Below, piece by piece: positions 1 to 6,701 of a stretch of 15,421 bases of DNA. The number at the start of each line of letters is the position of its first letter. Within the stretch, counting starts at the first letter, position 1. Position numbers and translations under genes: made by a program. The notes beneath the pieces are model-generated. The model worked only from the letters and a program-made list of their open reading frames with translations, had not been told where the DNA came from and made no database searches. Origin of the DNA: SKLM01 sp050049955 (GTDB taxonomy: Bacteria; Chloroflexota; Anaerolineae; B4-G1); contig JASFVG010000056.1 in assembly GCA_050049955.1 (NCBI GenBank), positions 1 to 15,421 of the forward strand. Direction: 5' to 3'.

Positions 1-360
1 GTGCGCTATGCTCGGGCTGGGCACGACTTCCCGTTGCTTTTCAGTCCTTATACGGACGATTGTCGAGTTCTGCGAGGCCGAGGAACCGTGCTGGGATGCG
101 TGGAGGATATCGACCTGGAAGAGGTGGACGCGGAGCTCCATCCGGGTGACCTTATCTGCCTGTACACAGATGGGATCACGGATGCGAACTCGACTGCCGG
201 CGAGTTGTACGGCTTGGAGCGCCTTCGGGAGGCGATCTGTGCCACCGATGGGCTAAGTGCTTCAGACGCCTGCGACTTCATCCTTGACAGCGTCGATCGC
301 TTTCAGGCTGGGACGCTGCAGTATGACGATATGGCCTTGCTGGTGGTGAAGCTGTCCTAG
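1..360 (+). CDS. PP2C-type (SpoIIE/RsbU-like) serine phosphatase, C-terminal fragment
   Basis: This is the last ~119 residues of a SpoIIE/RsbU-type protein serine phosphatase; the gene enters from outside the window. The GTG at base 1 is most likely an internal valine codon. Visible family hallmarks are the ARAGH segment near residues 4-8 (in these enzymes preceded by the conserved 'L.YA.AGH' strand), the GDLICLYTDGITDA block at about 49-62 with its metal-binding Asp, the LYGLERLREAI helix, and a terminal YDDMALLVVKL in which the D-D pair matches the usual metal-binding 'DD.T.LV'. The family dephosphorylates anti-anti-sigma factors or similar STAS proteins in partner-switching control, often with N-terminal GAF, PAS or receiver domains, which cannot be seen here. 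The gene ends with TAG and converges on the DUF4342 gene across about 30 bp. The family call is confident; the input signal is unknown. Confidence 0.88.
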   Translation: MRYARAGHDFPLLFSPYTDDCRVLRGRGTVLGCVEDIDLEEVDAELHPGDLICLYTDGITDANSTAGELYGLERLREAICATDGLSASDACDFILDSVDRFQAGTLQYDDMALLVVKLS

Positions 361-391
361 GCGGTCAACTAGCCTACGCTAGCGGGTGTCG

Positions 392-694
392 CTATTTCGC
401 GCCCCCGGCTTGGTCCGTCTCGACCTCCCGGACGACCTTGATCGTCACATCGGCAAGGAGCGCCGCCATAGCGCCCAGCGCGGCTAGCACCGGGTGTACC
501 AGACTCACGGCCCCTCCGGCCACGACGCCTGCTGTGAGTGGGATCTCAAGGAGAGGCCGGCCTTCCTTGTTGAGGATGATCAATCGTCGTACGTTCCCCT
601 GCTCAATCAGGTCCTCGACGCGCTCGATCAGGTCCCGACCGGCAATCCTAAATTCCTCAACGAGAGGCCGTTTCTCATTCGCTTCGCTTGCCAC
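392..694 (-). CDS. DUF4342 domain-containing protein
   Basis: A 100-residue protein that matches DUF4342 over most of its length. The N-terminal helix (EEFRIAGRDLIERVEDLIEQG) is followed by the family's basic/hydrophobic strand (NVRRLIILNKEGRPLLEIPLT) and a hydrophobic helical hairpin (about residues 53-84: AGVVAGGAVSLVHPVLAALG and onwards) that may be membrane-embedded. Homologues are small, common in Firmicutes and Chloroflexota, and have no assigned reaction. The start is GTG at 692-694, supported by a strong Shine-Dalgarno-like AGGGGGA 6-8 nt upstream. It lies downstream of the UMF1 transporter on the same strand, but 173 bp apart with a possible RNA structure between, so co-transcription is uncertain. 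The family call is confident; the function is unknown. Confidence 0.85.
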   Translation of the reverse strand: MASEANEKRPLVEEFRIAGRDLIERVEDLIEQGNVRRLIILNKEGRPLLEIPLTAGVVAGGAVSLVHPVLAALGAMAALLADVTIKVVREVETDQAGGAK

Positions 695-791
695 GGATAG
701 TCCCCCTTTTCTGTGTGCCTTACCCCACGCCTTAGAGGTGTGCGCGGCACTGTCGCAACCGACATCCTAGCCTGTATACGGAGAATTGGCG

Positions 792-863
792 TTGGGGTTG
801 CGGGCGAAGGGTGTGAGGTATAGGGATATGGTTCGTGTAGTCAGTCCACCACACCCACCCCAA
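792..863 (-). repeat. Nested inverted repeats between the transporter and DUF4342 genes
   Basis: Just after the transporter stop codon, TTGGGGT (792-798) is complementary to ACCCCAA (857-863), and GGGTGTG (809-815) is complementary to CACACCC (850-856). The two right-hand arms are contiguous (850-863) while the left arms are split by 10 nt, giving two stacked 7-bp stems around a 34-nt loop. There is no U-tract on either strand, so it is not a standard intrinsic terminator. It could be a 3' stabilising or pausing structure, or chance. Confidence 0.3.
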
Positions 864-867
864 TACA

Positions 868-1060
868 CTATGCGTATTCCCTATGGGCCTGTGGTTCGTT
901 GACGAAGAGCAGGACAACGAGTCCGACCGCCAGAAAGGCTATGACGGGGAGGATAGCCACACGCTGGCCAAGCTGTTCCGCCAGCGCAGCGCCGCGCTCG
1001 TGAGCTTTGAACCAGAGGAAGGCCGCCGCATCTCCCCGAGCCTGGAACCAGAGGGCTGCC
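868..1060 (-). repeat. 12-codon tandem duplication within the transporter gene (about 988-1053)
   Basis: On the plus strand the 15-mers at 1003-1017 and 1039-1053 match at 13 of 15 positions with a spacing of exactly 36 bp. In protein this gives residues 393-404 and 405-416 of the transporter, both starting LWF and continuing with a charged, Ala-rich stretch. The copies have diverged at synonymous and non-synonymous sites, so the duplication is not recent. It enlarges the loop before the final membrane helix. Confidence 0.55.
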
Positions 1061-2229
1061 TCTGCTGCCACCAGGCCGTAGATCGTCGGCCCGATGAACG
1101 ACGAAGTGCGGCCAGCGACGGCGAAGAAGCCGTAGAACTCCGCGCTCTGACCTGGGGGGCTGAGTACGGCGATCATACCGCGGCTCACGGATTGGACAGC
1201 CGAAAGGGCACATCCTGCAACGCCACCGATGACGAAGAACCCCAGCACCGACTCGTTCAGGAACAAACCAACGACGGCGCCCAGCATCATCAGGATGAAT
1301 AGGATCAGCGTCCGCTTGTTGCCGATTTCCTGAGTGAGCACGCCCGAGACGTAGGAGCCTACGACGCTGGTGACTTGAATGATGACCATGAACACAATGA
1401 GCATCTGCTGCTCCAGGCCAAACATGACAGCGCCAAAGATCGCTGCGAAGTTAATGGTCATAAGGATGCCATCATTGTAGATCAAGAAGGCGGCCATGAA
1501 CTTGATGAACTCGCGGTGGTGCCTCACGGTGCGGAACGTCAGCCGCAACCGCTTTAGCGCCACGCTCAGGTAGGTCTCGCCGGGCGCCATGGGCTGGTGT
1601 TGGGCGCGCTCGCGCAGCCAGAGGAAGAGGGGGGAGGCGAACAGGGCGAAGTACAAGGCCGTGATGACGAGCGAAAGCCGAACGATCGTGGTGCCGTCGA
1701 TCACCGTGACGAGGACCAGTACGAGAAGGAGGCAGACGATGCCCCCGACCAGGCCGATGGCCCAGCCATTGCCTGAGACACGGCCTGTCTCCTCGCGATC
1801 GGCCACCTCCGGCAACAGGGCGTTGTAGAAGACCTGTCCCCCGCGGTAGCCGATCTCCGCCACGATGAAGATCAGCATGCCAGCCAGCACGTCTCCCTGC
1901 CGGACGAAGAAGAGGGTCGCAGTAGCGAGGCAGGCCAGAGCAGTGAAGAATAGCAGGAAGCGCTTCTTCCGTCCGGCGAAGTCGGCAATGACGCCAAGGA
2001 CCGGCGAGATGACGGCAACGACGAGCATGGCGATGCCCACGGAAATGCCCCACAGCCGAGAGCCCTCCACTCCGCCCACCACGTGTTCCTTGAAGTAGGC
2101 CGCGTAGATGGCTAGCAGCACGACAGCGGCGTAGGCCGAATTGCCGATGTCGTACGAATACCAAGCCAGGCGGGATCGCGTCTCCTGGCGGTCTATGTGT
2201 GGGAAGAGAGCTTTGAGAACAGTAGCCAT
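868..2229 (-). CDS. UMF1 (Atg22-like) family MFS transporter
   Basis: A 453-residue polytopic membrane protein with about 12 hydrophobic helices, the usual size and topology for the UMF1 branch of the major facilitator superfamily (vacuole-effluxer Atg22-like). The N-terminal SRLAWYSYDIGNSAYAAVVL segment (about residues 19-38) is the characteristic UMF1 signature 'W..YD.ANSA'. The first cytoplasmic loop carries GVIADFAGRKKR (about 79-90), the MFS motif-A equivalent. Bacterial UMF1 substrates are largely unknown; the fungal relative exports amino acids from the vacuole. The ATG at 2227-2229 is supported by GGAGG at 2237-2241 with a 7-nt spacer. A 36-bp (12-codon) imperfect tandem duplication lies near the C-terminus at residues 393-416 (LWFQARGDAAAF then LWFKAHERGAAL). 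The gene has its own candidate promoter; it is separated from the cold shock gene by that gene's terminator. Confidence 0.88.
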   Translation of the reverse strand: MATVLKALFPHIDRQETRSRLAWYSYDIGNSAYAAVVLLAIYAAYFKEHVVGGVEGSRLWGISVGIAMLVVAVISPVLGVIADFAGRKKRFLLFFTALACLATATLFFVRQGDVLAGMLIFIVAEIGYRGGQVFYNALLPEVADREETGRVSGNGWAIGLVGGIVCLLLVLVLVTVIDGTTIVRLSLVITALYFALFASPLFLWLRERAQHQPMAPGETYLSVALKRLRLTFRTVRHHREFIKFMAAFLIYNDGILMTINFAAIFGAVMFGLEQQMLIVFMVIIQVTSVVGSYVSGVLTQEIGNKRTLILFILMMLGAVVGLFLNESVLGFFVIGGVAGCALSAVQSVSRGMIAVLSPPGQSAEFYGFFAVAGRTSSFIGPTIYGLVAAEAALWFQARGDAAAFLWFKAHERGAALAEQLGQRVAILPVIAFLAVGLVVLLFVNEPQAHREYA

Positions 2230-2236
2230 AGCGTGT

Positions 2237-2241
2237 CCTCC
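2237..2241 (-). promoter_or_regulatory. Shine-Dalgarno site of the UMF1 transporter
   Basis: A perfect GGAGG on the minus strand, 7 nt before the ATG at 2229. It fixes the start codon and shows that this gene uses leadered translation, unlike the leaderless-looking genes around 12770-13976. Confidence 0.8.
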
Positions 2242-2324
2242 GCGATCAACGGACTATCTGGGCCCGTCCGCGCATGCCACTGGCAGCTGTGCCAACCTGA
2301 CTGGGCCTGCTGCCCAACGTATGC

Positions 2325-2366
2325 ACTATAACCCGCAATGCGGCGTGTAGACACGGTTGAAACCGT
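2325..2366 (-). promoter_or_regulatory. Candidate transporter promoter with an upstream palindrome
   Basis: On the minus strand a -10-like TATAGT (2325-2330, 5/6) lies about 90 nt before the start codon, with only a poor -35 hexamer 17 bp upstream (TGTCTA, 2348-2353). Abutting it is ACGGTT-GA-AACCGT (2353-2366), 6-bp perfect arms. If +1 is near 2318, the palindrome is centred at about -41.5, the position used by activators that touch RNA polymerase next to a weak -35. This is inference from spacing only. Confidence 0.4.
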
Positions 2367-2550
2367 CACTCGGCATGTTGGAGCACACGGCCGCGATCAG
2401 GCCTAGGCTCGACGCGCGCGCAATTACTGTCGGCGCAGTGGCTGCGCAGGGGTGTGGTCGCATTGCAGACGGCATCACGACAACTGAGCAGGTCGTTTGG
2501 CCCGGGGTGCAGGCAGGTTGTGCCAACACCCAGCCAAGCCGGCCCTAGGA

Positions 2551-2586
2551 ACAGGAAAACCGCGTGCGCCTCAGCGGCACACGCGG
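2551..2586 (-). terminator. Intrinsic terminator of the cold shock gene
   Basis: Read on the minus strand, CCGCGTGTGCC pairs with GGCGCACGCGG as an 11-bp stem with one G-U pair, around a 5-nt loop (GCTGA), followed at once by TTTTCCTGTT. The arms are 2576-2586 and 2560-2570 and the U-tract starts at 2559. This is a strong rho-independent terminator, about 60 bp after the cold shock stop codon. Confidence 0.85.
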
Positions 2587-2600
2587 CTCTCTGTCTGGTT

Positions 2601-2632
2601 GCCAGCCTCTCCGCGACTAGAGAGGGGCTGGC
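2601..2632 (-). other. Second hairpin directly after the cold shock gene
   Basis: GCCAGCC-TCTC (2601-2611) pairs with GAGA-GGCTGGC (2620-2632), with a 2-nt GG bulge and an 8-nt loop. It begins 12 nt after the cold shock stop codon and lacks a U-tract. It may protect the mRNA 3' end ahead of the true terminator at 2551-2586. Confidence 0.45.
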
Positions 2633-2643
2633 CGGGCTAGCGA

Positions 2644-2880
2644 CTAGAAGTCGTAGTGCTCCCCCAGAGGCACGACGTCGATGGCTCGCGGCCCCTTGGG
2701 GCTGTCTTCGATGCCGAACTCGACCTTCTGACCCTCTCGGAGCGTGCGGAAGCCCGATGTCTTGATTGCGGAGTGGTGCACGAACACGTCGTCGCCCTCA
2801 TCGGGCGAGATGAATCCGTATCCCTTCTCATTGCTGAACCACTTGACCTCGCCCGTCTGCTTCTCTTGCTTCTCGTCCAT
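2644..2880 (-). CDS. Cold shock protein (CspA family)
   Basis: A 78-residue single cold-shock (OB-fold) domain protein that binds single-stranded RNA and DNA and acts as an RNA chaperone. RNP1 (KGYGFI, about residues 19-24) and RNP2 (VFVHHSAI, about 32-39) are both intact, and the early GEVKWFSNEKGYGF block and the late GPRAIDVVPL are typical. There is a short acidic/basic N-terminal extension (MDEKQEKQ) and a C-terminal tail GEHYDF. The length is slightly above the ~67-70 residues usual for CspA. The ATG is preceded by AAGGAG at 2895-2900, but with a 14-nt spacer, unusually long. No GTG/TTG/ATG start lies in frame within those 14 nt. It has its own promoter, a ~130-nt leader with a terminator-like hairpin, and a strong terminator, so it appears monocistronic. 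Confidence 0.95.
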   Translation of the reverse strand: MDEKQEKQTGEVKWFSNEKGYGFISPDEGDDVFVHHSAIKTSGFRTLREGQKVEFGIEDSPKGPRAIDVVPLGEHYDF

Positions 2881-2940
2881 CTCTGCTCTATCTACTCCTT
2901 GTGCTGACTATGCTGTCACTATGCTATGCGGGAACGGTAG

Positions 2941-2978
2941 CTACAAAACAACTGCCCAGACTGACGGCATCCGGGCAG
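2941..2978 (-). promoter_or_regulatory. Terminator-like hairpin in the cold shock gene leader (candidate attenuator)
   Basis: On the minus strand CTGCCCGGA (2970-2978) pairs with TCTGGGCAG (2952-2960): a 9-bp stem with one G-U pair and a 9-nt loop, followed by TTGTTTTG. It lies downstream of the near-consensus promoter (3019-3046) and upstream of the cold shock start codon, so in a transcript from that promoter it falls at about nt 35-61 of the leader. It could be a conditional terminator controlling the gene, or the terminator of methyltransferase read-through. Confidence 0.55.
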
Positions 2979-3018
2979 ATTGATTATCACTACCTGATCG
3001 TACCGCGTCTTGAGGCCC

Positions 3019-3046
3019 ATTATACACTCTTCCACGCGTACGTCAA
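3019..3046 (-). promoter_or_regulatory. Near-consensus sigma70-type promoter of the cold shock gene
   Basis: On the minus strand TTGACG (3041-3046, 5/6) is followed after 16 bp by a perfect TATAAT (3019-3024). The predicted +1 is near 3012, giving a leader of about 130 nt before the ATG at 2880. Long structured leaders are a known feature of cspA-type genes. Confidence 0.75.
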
Positions 3047-3170
3047 GTCGTGCGGTGCCCGGTACGCGGGTGGCTGCGGAGCCCGGGCGAGCAGGTCACC
3101 ACTGGCAAAGCGGGATCGACCACCGAGGCTCGAGTCTCACCCCCCAAAGGACTGGGCCGCAGACCCATCG

Positions 3171-4004
3171 CTAGTCGGCCGTGGCACGCAGCACCAGGGC
3201 AATATGGTCGCCCCAACGACGGAACGGCCAACGTGTCCTTAGCCTGCACTCCCAGGCTTCAAGCCGGTCGAAGAGGCAGCGCCGCGTGCGATAGAGGTCG
3301 TCCAGGTAGGGTGGGGGCAGGAGCAGCGGCAGGGCCATGGCCACATCGATGTGGAAACCATCGCTAAATGCGCGTCTCACATCGGCCAGAGAGAGGTACC
3401 GGGTAGCTACGGTCACCTCACTACCCTCAAGCCCGGCGACGGGCGCGGTTTGCCACCCACGGCGTAGGCGCCGGAAAGCGATTGCCGGTTGTCCGTGCAG
3501 GGAGAACCAGGCGATCTCAAATGGACACCAGCGAGCCATCACCGTGCAGACAAAAGCCCCACCAGGCTTCAGCAAGCGCCTGAGGGCGATCCCCAACCGC
3601 TCGAGTCGTGGTTCGCAGTTCAGAGCGCCAAAGCTGGCGTACGCGCCGTCAAAACGCTCCCTGGGGCGCAGGGCAGCCAGGTCACCGGCCGGGAGGCAAA
3701 GGGCGGTGACGCGGTTGGTGAGCCCAGCATCGCGCGATCGCCTTGCCGTAAGGGCGGCCATGTTGGGCGAGATGTCCGTCGCGAGGACGTGACGGCAAGC
3801 TTCCGCCAGCGCCACGGCCTCCTCACCCGTGCCGCAGCCGATCTCGAGAAGACGGCTGCCCGGCGGGAAGGTTGCCTCCAGCAGCTTCAGGCTCTGCCCG
3901 CGCATCCAGTTCATCATCGTATTGCCGCCAACGCCGTAAACGGAATCGTAGTGGGGTGCAACCACGTCGAAAGCTCTCGACGTCTCGATGTAAGTACGTT
4001 TCAT
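3171..4004 (-). CDS. Class I SAM-dependent methyltransferase
   Basis: A Rossmann-fold methyltransferase, 277 residues from the ATG at 4002-4004. Motif I is LLEIGCGTGEEAVAL (about residues 52-66), with the ribose-binding acidic residue in ATDIS (about 75-79) and motif IV-like FDGAYASFGALN at about 115-130, followed by LRRLLKPGGAFVCTV. The N-terminal FDVVAPHYDSVYG is typical of UbiE/small-molecule methyltransferases ('FD..A..YD..'). The substrate is unknown; the C-terminal part (from ~150) is variable and may bind it. The frame remains open to a TTG at 4073, but those extra 23 residues look non-coding, so I prefer the ATG; neither start has a strong ribosome site. It is 253 bp downstream of the glycosyltransferase gene on the same strand, so it may be a trailing member of the glycan operon or separate. 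Confidence 0.88.
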   Translation of the reverse strand: MKRTYIETSRAFDVVAPHYDSVYGVGGNTMMNWMRGQSLKLLEATFPPGSRLLEIGCGTGEEAVALAEACRHVLATDISPNMAALTARRSRDAGLTNRVTALCLPAGDLAALRPRERFDGAYASFGALNCEPRLERLGIALRRLLKPGGAFVCTVMARWCPFEIAWFSLHGQPAIAFRRLRRGWQTAPVAGLEGSEVTVATRYLSLADVRRAFSDGFHIDVAMALPLLLPPPYLDDLYRTRRCLFDRLEAWECRLRTRWPFRRWGDHIALVLRATAD

Positions 4005-4257
4005 CTGGCGACCAAGATTCCAGGATGCATTGCGGGCCGGGCGCAGGTCAGAAGGTGCCCGCGCGAGATCCAATCGTAGACAAAGGCGCGGCTACTCCCA
4101 ACCGGGGAGTTGCAGACATCTGCGTGAACTGGATTGACCCGAGTACCCGCAATTGGCCGCCAGGCAAGCTTGGGAGCCCAGGTTAGAATAGACTCAGGCC
4201 TGACCCCGGGAACTGGTGGCCCGCCTCCTGCGCGGTCAAGCTGGCGCGAAGTCATGC

Positions 4258-5742
4258 TCACGGCGCGGCCTCGAGCAAGGTGAGAAAGTCGAATTGGCGC
4301 AGGAATTGCTCCTCCTCCAATCGCAGCCCCTTCGCCTGCCAAATGTGCACCTTCTTGGCCGAAGAGGGCGCAGCTAAGCTCAGGCACTCGGGCCCGACAA
4401 GGGTCTCGAACGCCTCACCGAGCTGGACCGTCACCCAGTCGGCAGGGAGGTAGTCGAGAGCCACCACGGTCACTTGGTCGAGATCTGGAATGCCCCAGAT
4501 GCGGTACTGTCCCCATGAGGTGGTGGCCGGACGCGCGGCGTAGTAGCGGACTTTGGCCGCCACACTATAGTCGATGGCAAACACCGGCCCCGTACCCTCG
4601 GCAATGCGCCGGCCGATCGCGGGCCAGCCGGCAGCATCGTGTAGGATTTCAGGCACGTGACTGCTGCTGGGTAGCCTCGATGGTGCAGCAAGGTCTGCCA
4701 CGGTGCCAACACCGTATAGGCCCGTCGCGAGCAACCCCACCAGAAGGAAACCGGCCAGGAGCCGGCGATGCCCGCCACTCAGATCGGGGGGCAGGCGCGT
4801 TCCGGCAAGGATGAGCAGCGGTACCATCCCAGTCGTGAGGTTGCGAGGGCTGTTCGCGGGACTAAGTGCCACAGGCACGAGCTGGAACAGAGCAGCCAGG
4901 CTCAGGAGGCGCTCCGCGGGATTGCGGACCCGGCCTAGCCCCAGCGAGGCTATGAGGCAAAGTGGGGGCGTGAGGTAGACCCAGGCGTGGCGGGCGTTGC
5001 CGACTAGGCTGGGAACACCGATGATAGCCCGCGTCGCGTGGCTGAACTGCCAACGGAAGGAGGCCCAGTCGTGGACGCCGTTCCAGATTAACACAGGGAG
5101 CAGGCCGAGACATCCGACTAGGACGCCGACCCACAGAGAGTCAGTCCGCACGAGGTGCCGATGGTCGATCAGCACCGCTAGAATGAGCGCGGCGCCGAAA
5201 GCGTAGGCACTGTACTTCGTGTTGAACAGGGCGGCGAGGGCGACGCCGAGCGCGATTCCAGCGTCCATCCCACCGCTCCCGGTTGCCAGCCGCCAGAAGG
5301 CGAGAATGCTGATGAGCACGAGAACTAGGAAGAGCACATCTGTGTAGACGAAGCGTGAGGTAATGAGGTAGGGCGCAGCCACGGCGATTGTCGCTGATGC
5401 CCACAGGCCCGCTCGGCGCGAGACAAGCCTCTGGCCGACCTGGTAGGTCAGGAATACGCATCCGGCACCGAGCAGGGCGTTCAGCCAGCGAATCCCCCAA
5501 GCCCCGGAACCTGCCAGCGCCCGGCCGGCCCGCACCAAAAACGCTACACCAGACGGGTTGTCATAGTAGGCCCAGTCCAGGTTTCTCGACCACAGCCAAT
5601 AGTAGCACTCGTCGCCTATCAAGGGAACGCGGCTCAGATCCACGAATCGCAGGAGCAGGGCCACACCCAGGACTGGGACCAGGGCCCAGGCGATGGGGAC
5701 GTGCATGGATAGCCCGGGGCGGCGGTCGGCTGCGTCGCTCAT
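4258..5742 (-). CDS. GT-C glycosyltransferase, GT39/ArnT-like (PMT_2 family)
   Basis: A 494-residue membrane glycosyltransferase of the dolichyl/polyprenyl-phosphate-sugar-dependent GT-C fold. After the first membrane helix comes RVPLIGDECYYWLWSRNL, whose Asp-Glu pair is the expected catalytic/metal motif in the first outer loop. Next is LDWAYYDNPSGVAFLVRAG, equivalent to the 'YYDHPP' motif of ArnT-like enzymes. Eight to eleven further hydrophobic helices follow, then a soluble C-terminal region from about residue 365. Such enzymes transfer a sugar from a lipid carrier to lipid, glycan or protein on the outer face of the membrane. The frame is open upstream to 5802, but the ATG at 5742 overlaps the upstream stop as ATGA (4-bp overlap), which indicates translational coupling and sets the start. 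It is the last gene of the compact operon. Confidence 0.88.
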   Translation of the reverse strand: MSDAADRRPGLSMHVPIAWALVPVLGVALLLRFVDLSRVPLIGDECYYWLWSRNLDWAYYDNPSGVAFLVRAGRALAGSGAWGIRWLNALLGAGCVFLTYQVGQRLVSRRAGLWASATIAVAAPYLITSRFVYTDVLFLVLVLISILAFWRLATGSGGMDAGIALGVALAALFNTKYSAYAFGAALILAVLIDHRHLVRTDSLWVGVLVGCLGLLPVLIWNGVHDWASFRWQFSHATRAIIGVPSLVGNARHAWVYLTPPLCLIASLGLGRVRNPAERLLSLAALFQLVPVALSPANSPRNLTTGMVPLLILAGTRLPPDLSGGHRRLLAGFLLVGLLATGLYGVGTVADLAAPSRLPSSSHVPEILHDAAGWPAIGRRIAEGTGPVFAIDYSVAAKVRYYAARPATTSWGQYRIWGIPDLDQVTVVALDYLPADWVTVQLGEAFETLVGPECLSLAAPSSAKKVHIWQAKGLRLEEEQFLRQFDFLTLLEAAP

Positions 5743-6701
5743 AGGCTGCCGGGTGTGGGCCCGAAACGCTGCGATCCCCGCACTGGCCAGGACCGCGGCC
5801 AACGGTCAAGACGTACCGCGCTTCGCGCGACGCGGTCGGACATGCTCCGCGTACCACCGGTCGCACTGTCCACGCGGATGGTGTAGGTGTAGAAATCCCG
5901 CGGTGCTTCGACCCGTACGTCAATCCCGGACCAGGAGAGCGTGTAGATGCCCAGCCAGTTGTACTGGTTGTAGCGCTCCCGACCAATGTAGCCGGGCTGC
6001 CCAGAGTCAGCCTCCACGCAGAAGGCAACCGCGTATGCCGGCGCTTCCCAGCATCCGAATGGTGCCGCTGACTCCCGCCAGATGCCGACCGTTGCCCCAT
6101 CTTCTCTGACGCCTGCCGGAGTCCGGTACTGGTCGAACGCGCGGGCTCCCTGCTCGTTCATCAGGTAGGCTCGGTCCCAGTTCGCGTTCAGGCCGCGGAA
6201 GTCTACCTTAACGTCGATTATGTCCGGTGGGCCTATCGTGTAGGTGAAGACAACTGTGCCCAAGGGAGGGACGTCCTGGTACTTGAGACGCAGGAATTGC
6301 ACCGGGCGATCGGCTACATCAACCCAGTAGGTCTTCACAAGAGTGGCCTGGCCATCCTGCTCAGCCAGCGACGTGTCGGCATGTCTGGAATTGTAGGCCA
6401 CGCCATCCGCTTCGATAATGGGCAGTCCAAATCCGTAGCCTTCCTCAACCAGCTCGCGGCGACGATGGACCAAGACCAACCCTTTCTGCAGCGAGGCGAT
6501 CTTGCCGATGTGAGGCCGGGTATTGGCATACAACCGGATGGCCAAGTCTCGGTCGAGTGGAACGGTGAGACGTTTCGGCGTGGAAGCCAGCAGATCGTGC
6601 ACGTAGAGCGCAAGACGCGGGTCGAAGCGTTCCCGGACGCCCCAAAGAAGGAGTAGCGCGAGTACCAGCACCAGGATCAGAAACCGGAATCGGCTTCTCA
6701 C
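5739..6701 (-). CDS. Unrecognised membrane-anchored protein of the glycan operon
   Basis: A 320-residue protein with one N-terminal hydrophobic segment (about residues 6-22) behind a basic MRSRFRF start, giving a signal anchor with the bulk outside the cytoplasm. The rest is rich in aromatic and beta-type sequence: a GYGFGLPIIEADG stretch near 90-102, a VVFTYTIGPPDIIDVKVDF stretch near 150-168, two cysteines (FGCW and AFCVE, about 217-231), and NQYNWLGIYTLSWSG near 247-261. The last ~40 residues are basic and Arg/Ser-rich. I recognise no domain. The start is GTG at 6699-6701, overlapping the stop of the lipoprotein gene as GTGA; the end overlaps the GT39 start as ATGA. Its tight embedding between the lipoprotein and the glycosyltransferase suggests a role in the same surface process. 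Confidence 0.75.
   Translation of the reverse strand: MRSRFRFLILVLVLALLLLWGVRERFDPRLALYVHDLLASTPKRLTVPLDRDLAIRLYANTRPHIGKIASLQKGLVLVHRRRELVEEGYGFGLPIIEADGVAYNSRHADTSLAEQDGQATLVKTYWVDVADRPVQFLRLKYQDVPPLGTVVFTYTIGPPDIIDVKVDFRGLNANWDRAYLMNEQGARAFDQYRTPAGVREDGATVGIWRESAAPFGCWEAPAYAVAFCVEADSGQPGYIGRERYNQYNWLGIYTLSWSGIDVRVEAPRDFYTYTIRVDSATGGTRSMSDRVARSAVRLDRWPRSWPVRGSQRFGPTPGSL

Larger units (their letters stand above)
2230..2543. other. Non-coding stretch upstream of the transporter
   Basis: The whole gene-free interval is 2230-2643. Its left two thirds hold the transporter promoter region and its right third the cold shock gene terminator. Overlapping short open frames on both strands (about 2326-2548) have no recognisable domain and no convincing ribosome site. 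A 6-bp stem with a triloop (GCGCAG/CTGCGC, 2433-2447) has no U-tract. I see no RNA gene here. Confidence 0.5.

Noticed and set aside
1..3. GTG at base 1 as a true start of the phosphatase
   Set aside because: The domain is clearly missing its N-terminal half, so the gene continues to the left of the window.
369..383. Small inverted repeat CTAGC...GCTAG between the convergent genes
   Set aside because: Only 5 bp and no T-tract; too weak to call a bidirectional terminator.
1472..2164. Long open frame (about 230 codons) overlapping the transporter in another frame
   Set aside because: Shadow of the transporter gene in GC-rich DNA; Arg/Pro/Gly-rich composition with no domain.
2433..2447. GCGCAG-TGG-CTGCGC hairpin
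   Set aside because: 6-bp stem, no U-tract on either strand, no gene end next to it.
2326..2548. Overlapping short open frames on both strands upstream of the transporter
   Set aside because: No ribosome site, no domain and unusual composition on both strands; they lie where promoter and spacer sequence are expected.
3036..3046. TGACGTAC resembling the start of the E. coli cspA cold box
   Set aside because: It overlaps the -35 region, upstream of the predicted start, so it would not be in the mRNA leader where the cold box acts.
3057..3088. GCCCGG/CCGGGC hairpin as the terminator of the methyltransferase gene
   Set aside because: Followed on the minus strand by a GC-rich sequence and then the cold shock promoter, without a U-tract.
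4094..4110. ACTCCC-aaccg-GGGAGT hairpin before the methyltransferase
   Set aside because: Short stem without a U-tract; not distinguishable from chance.
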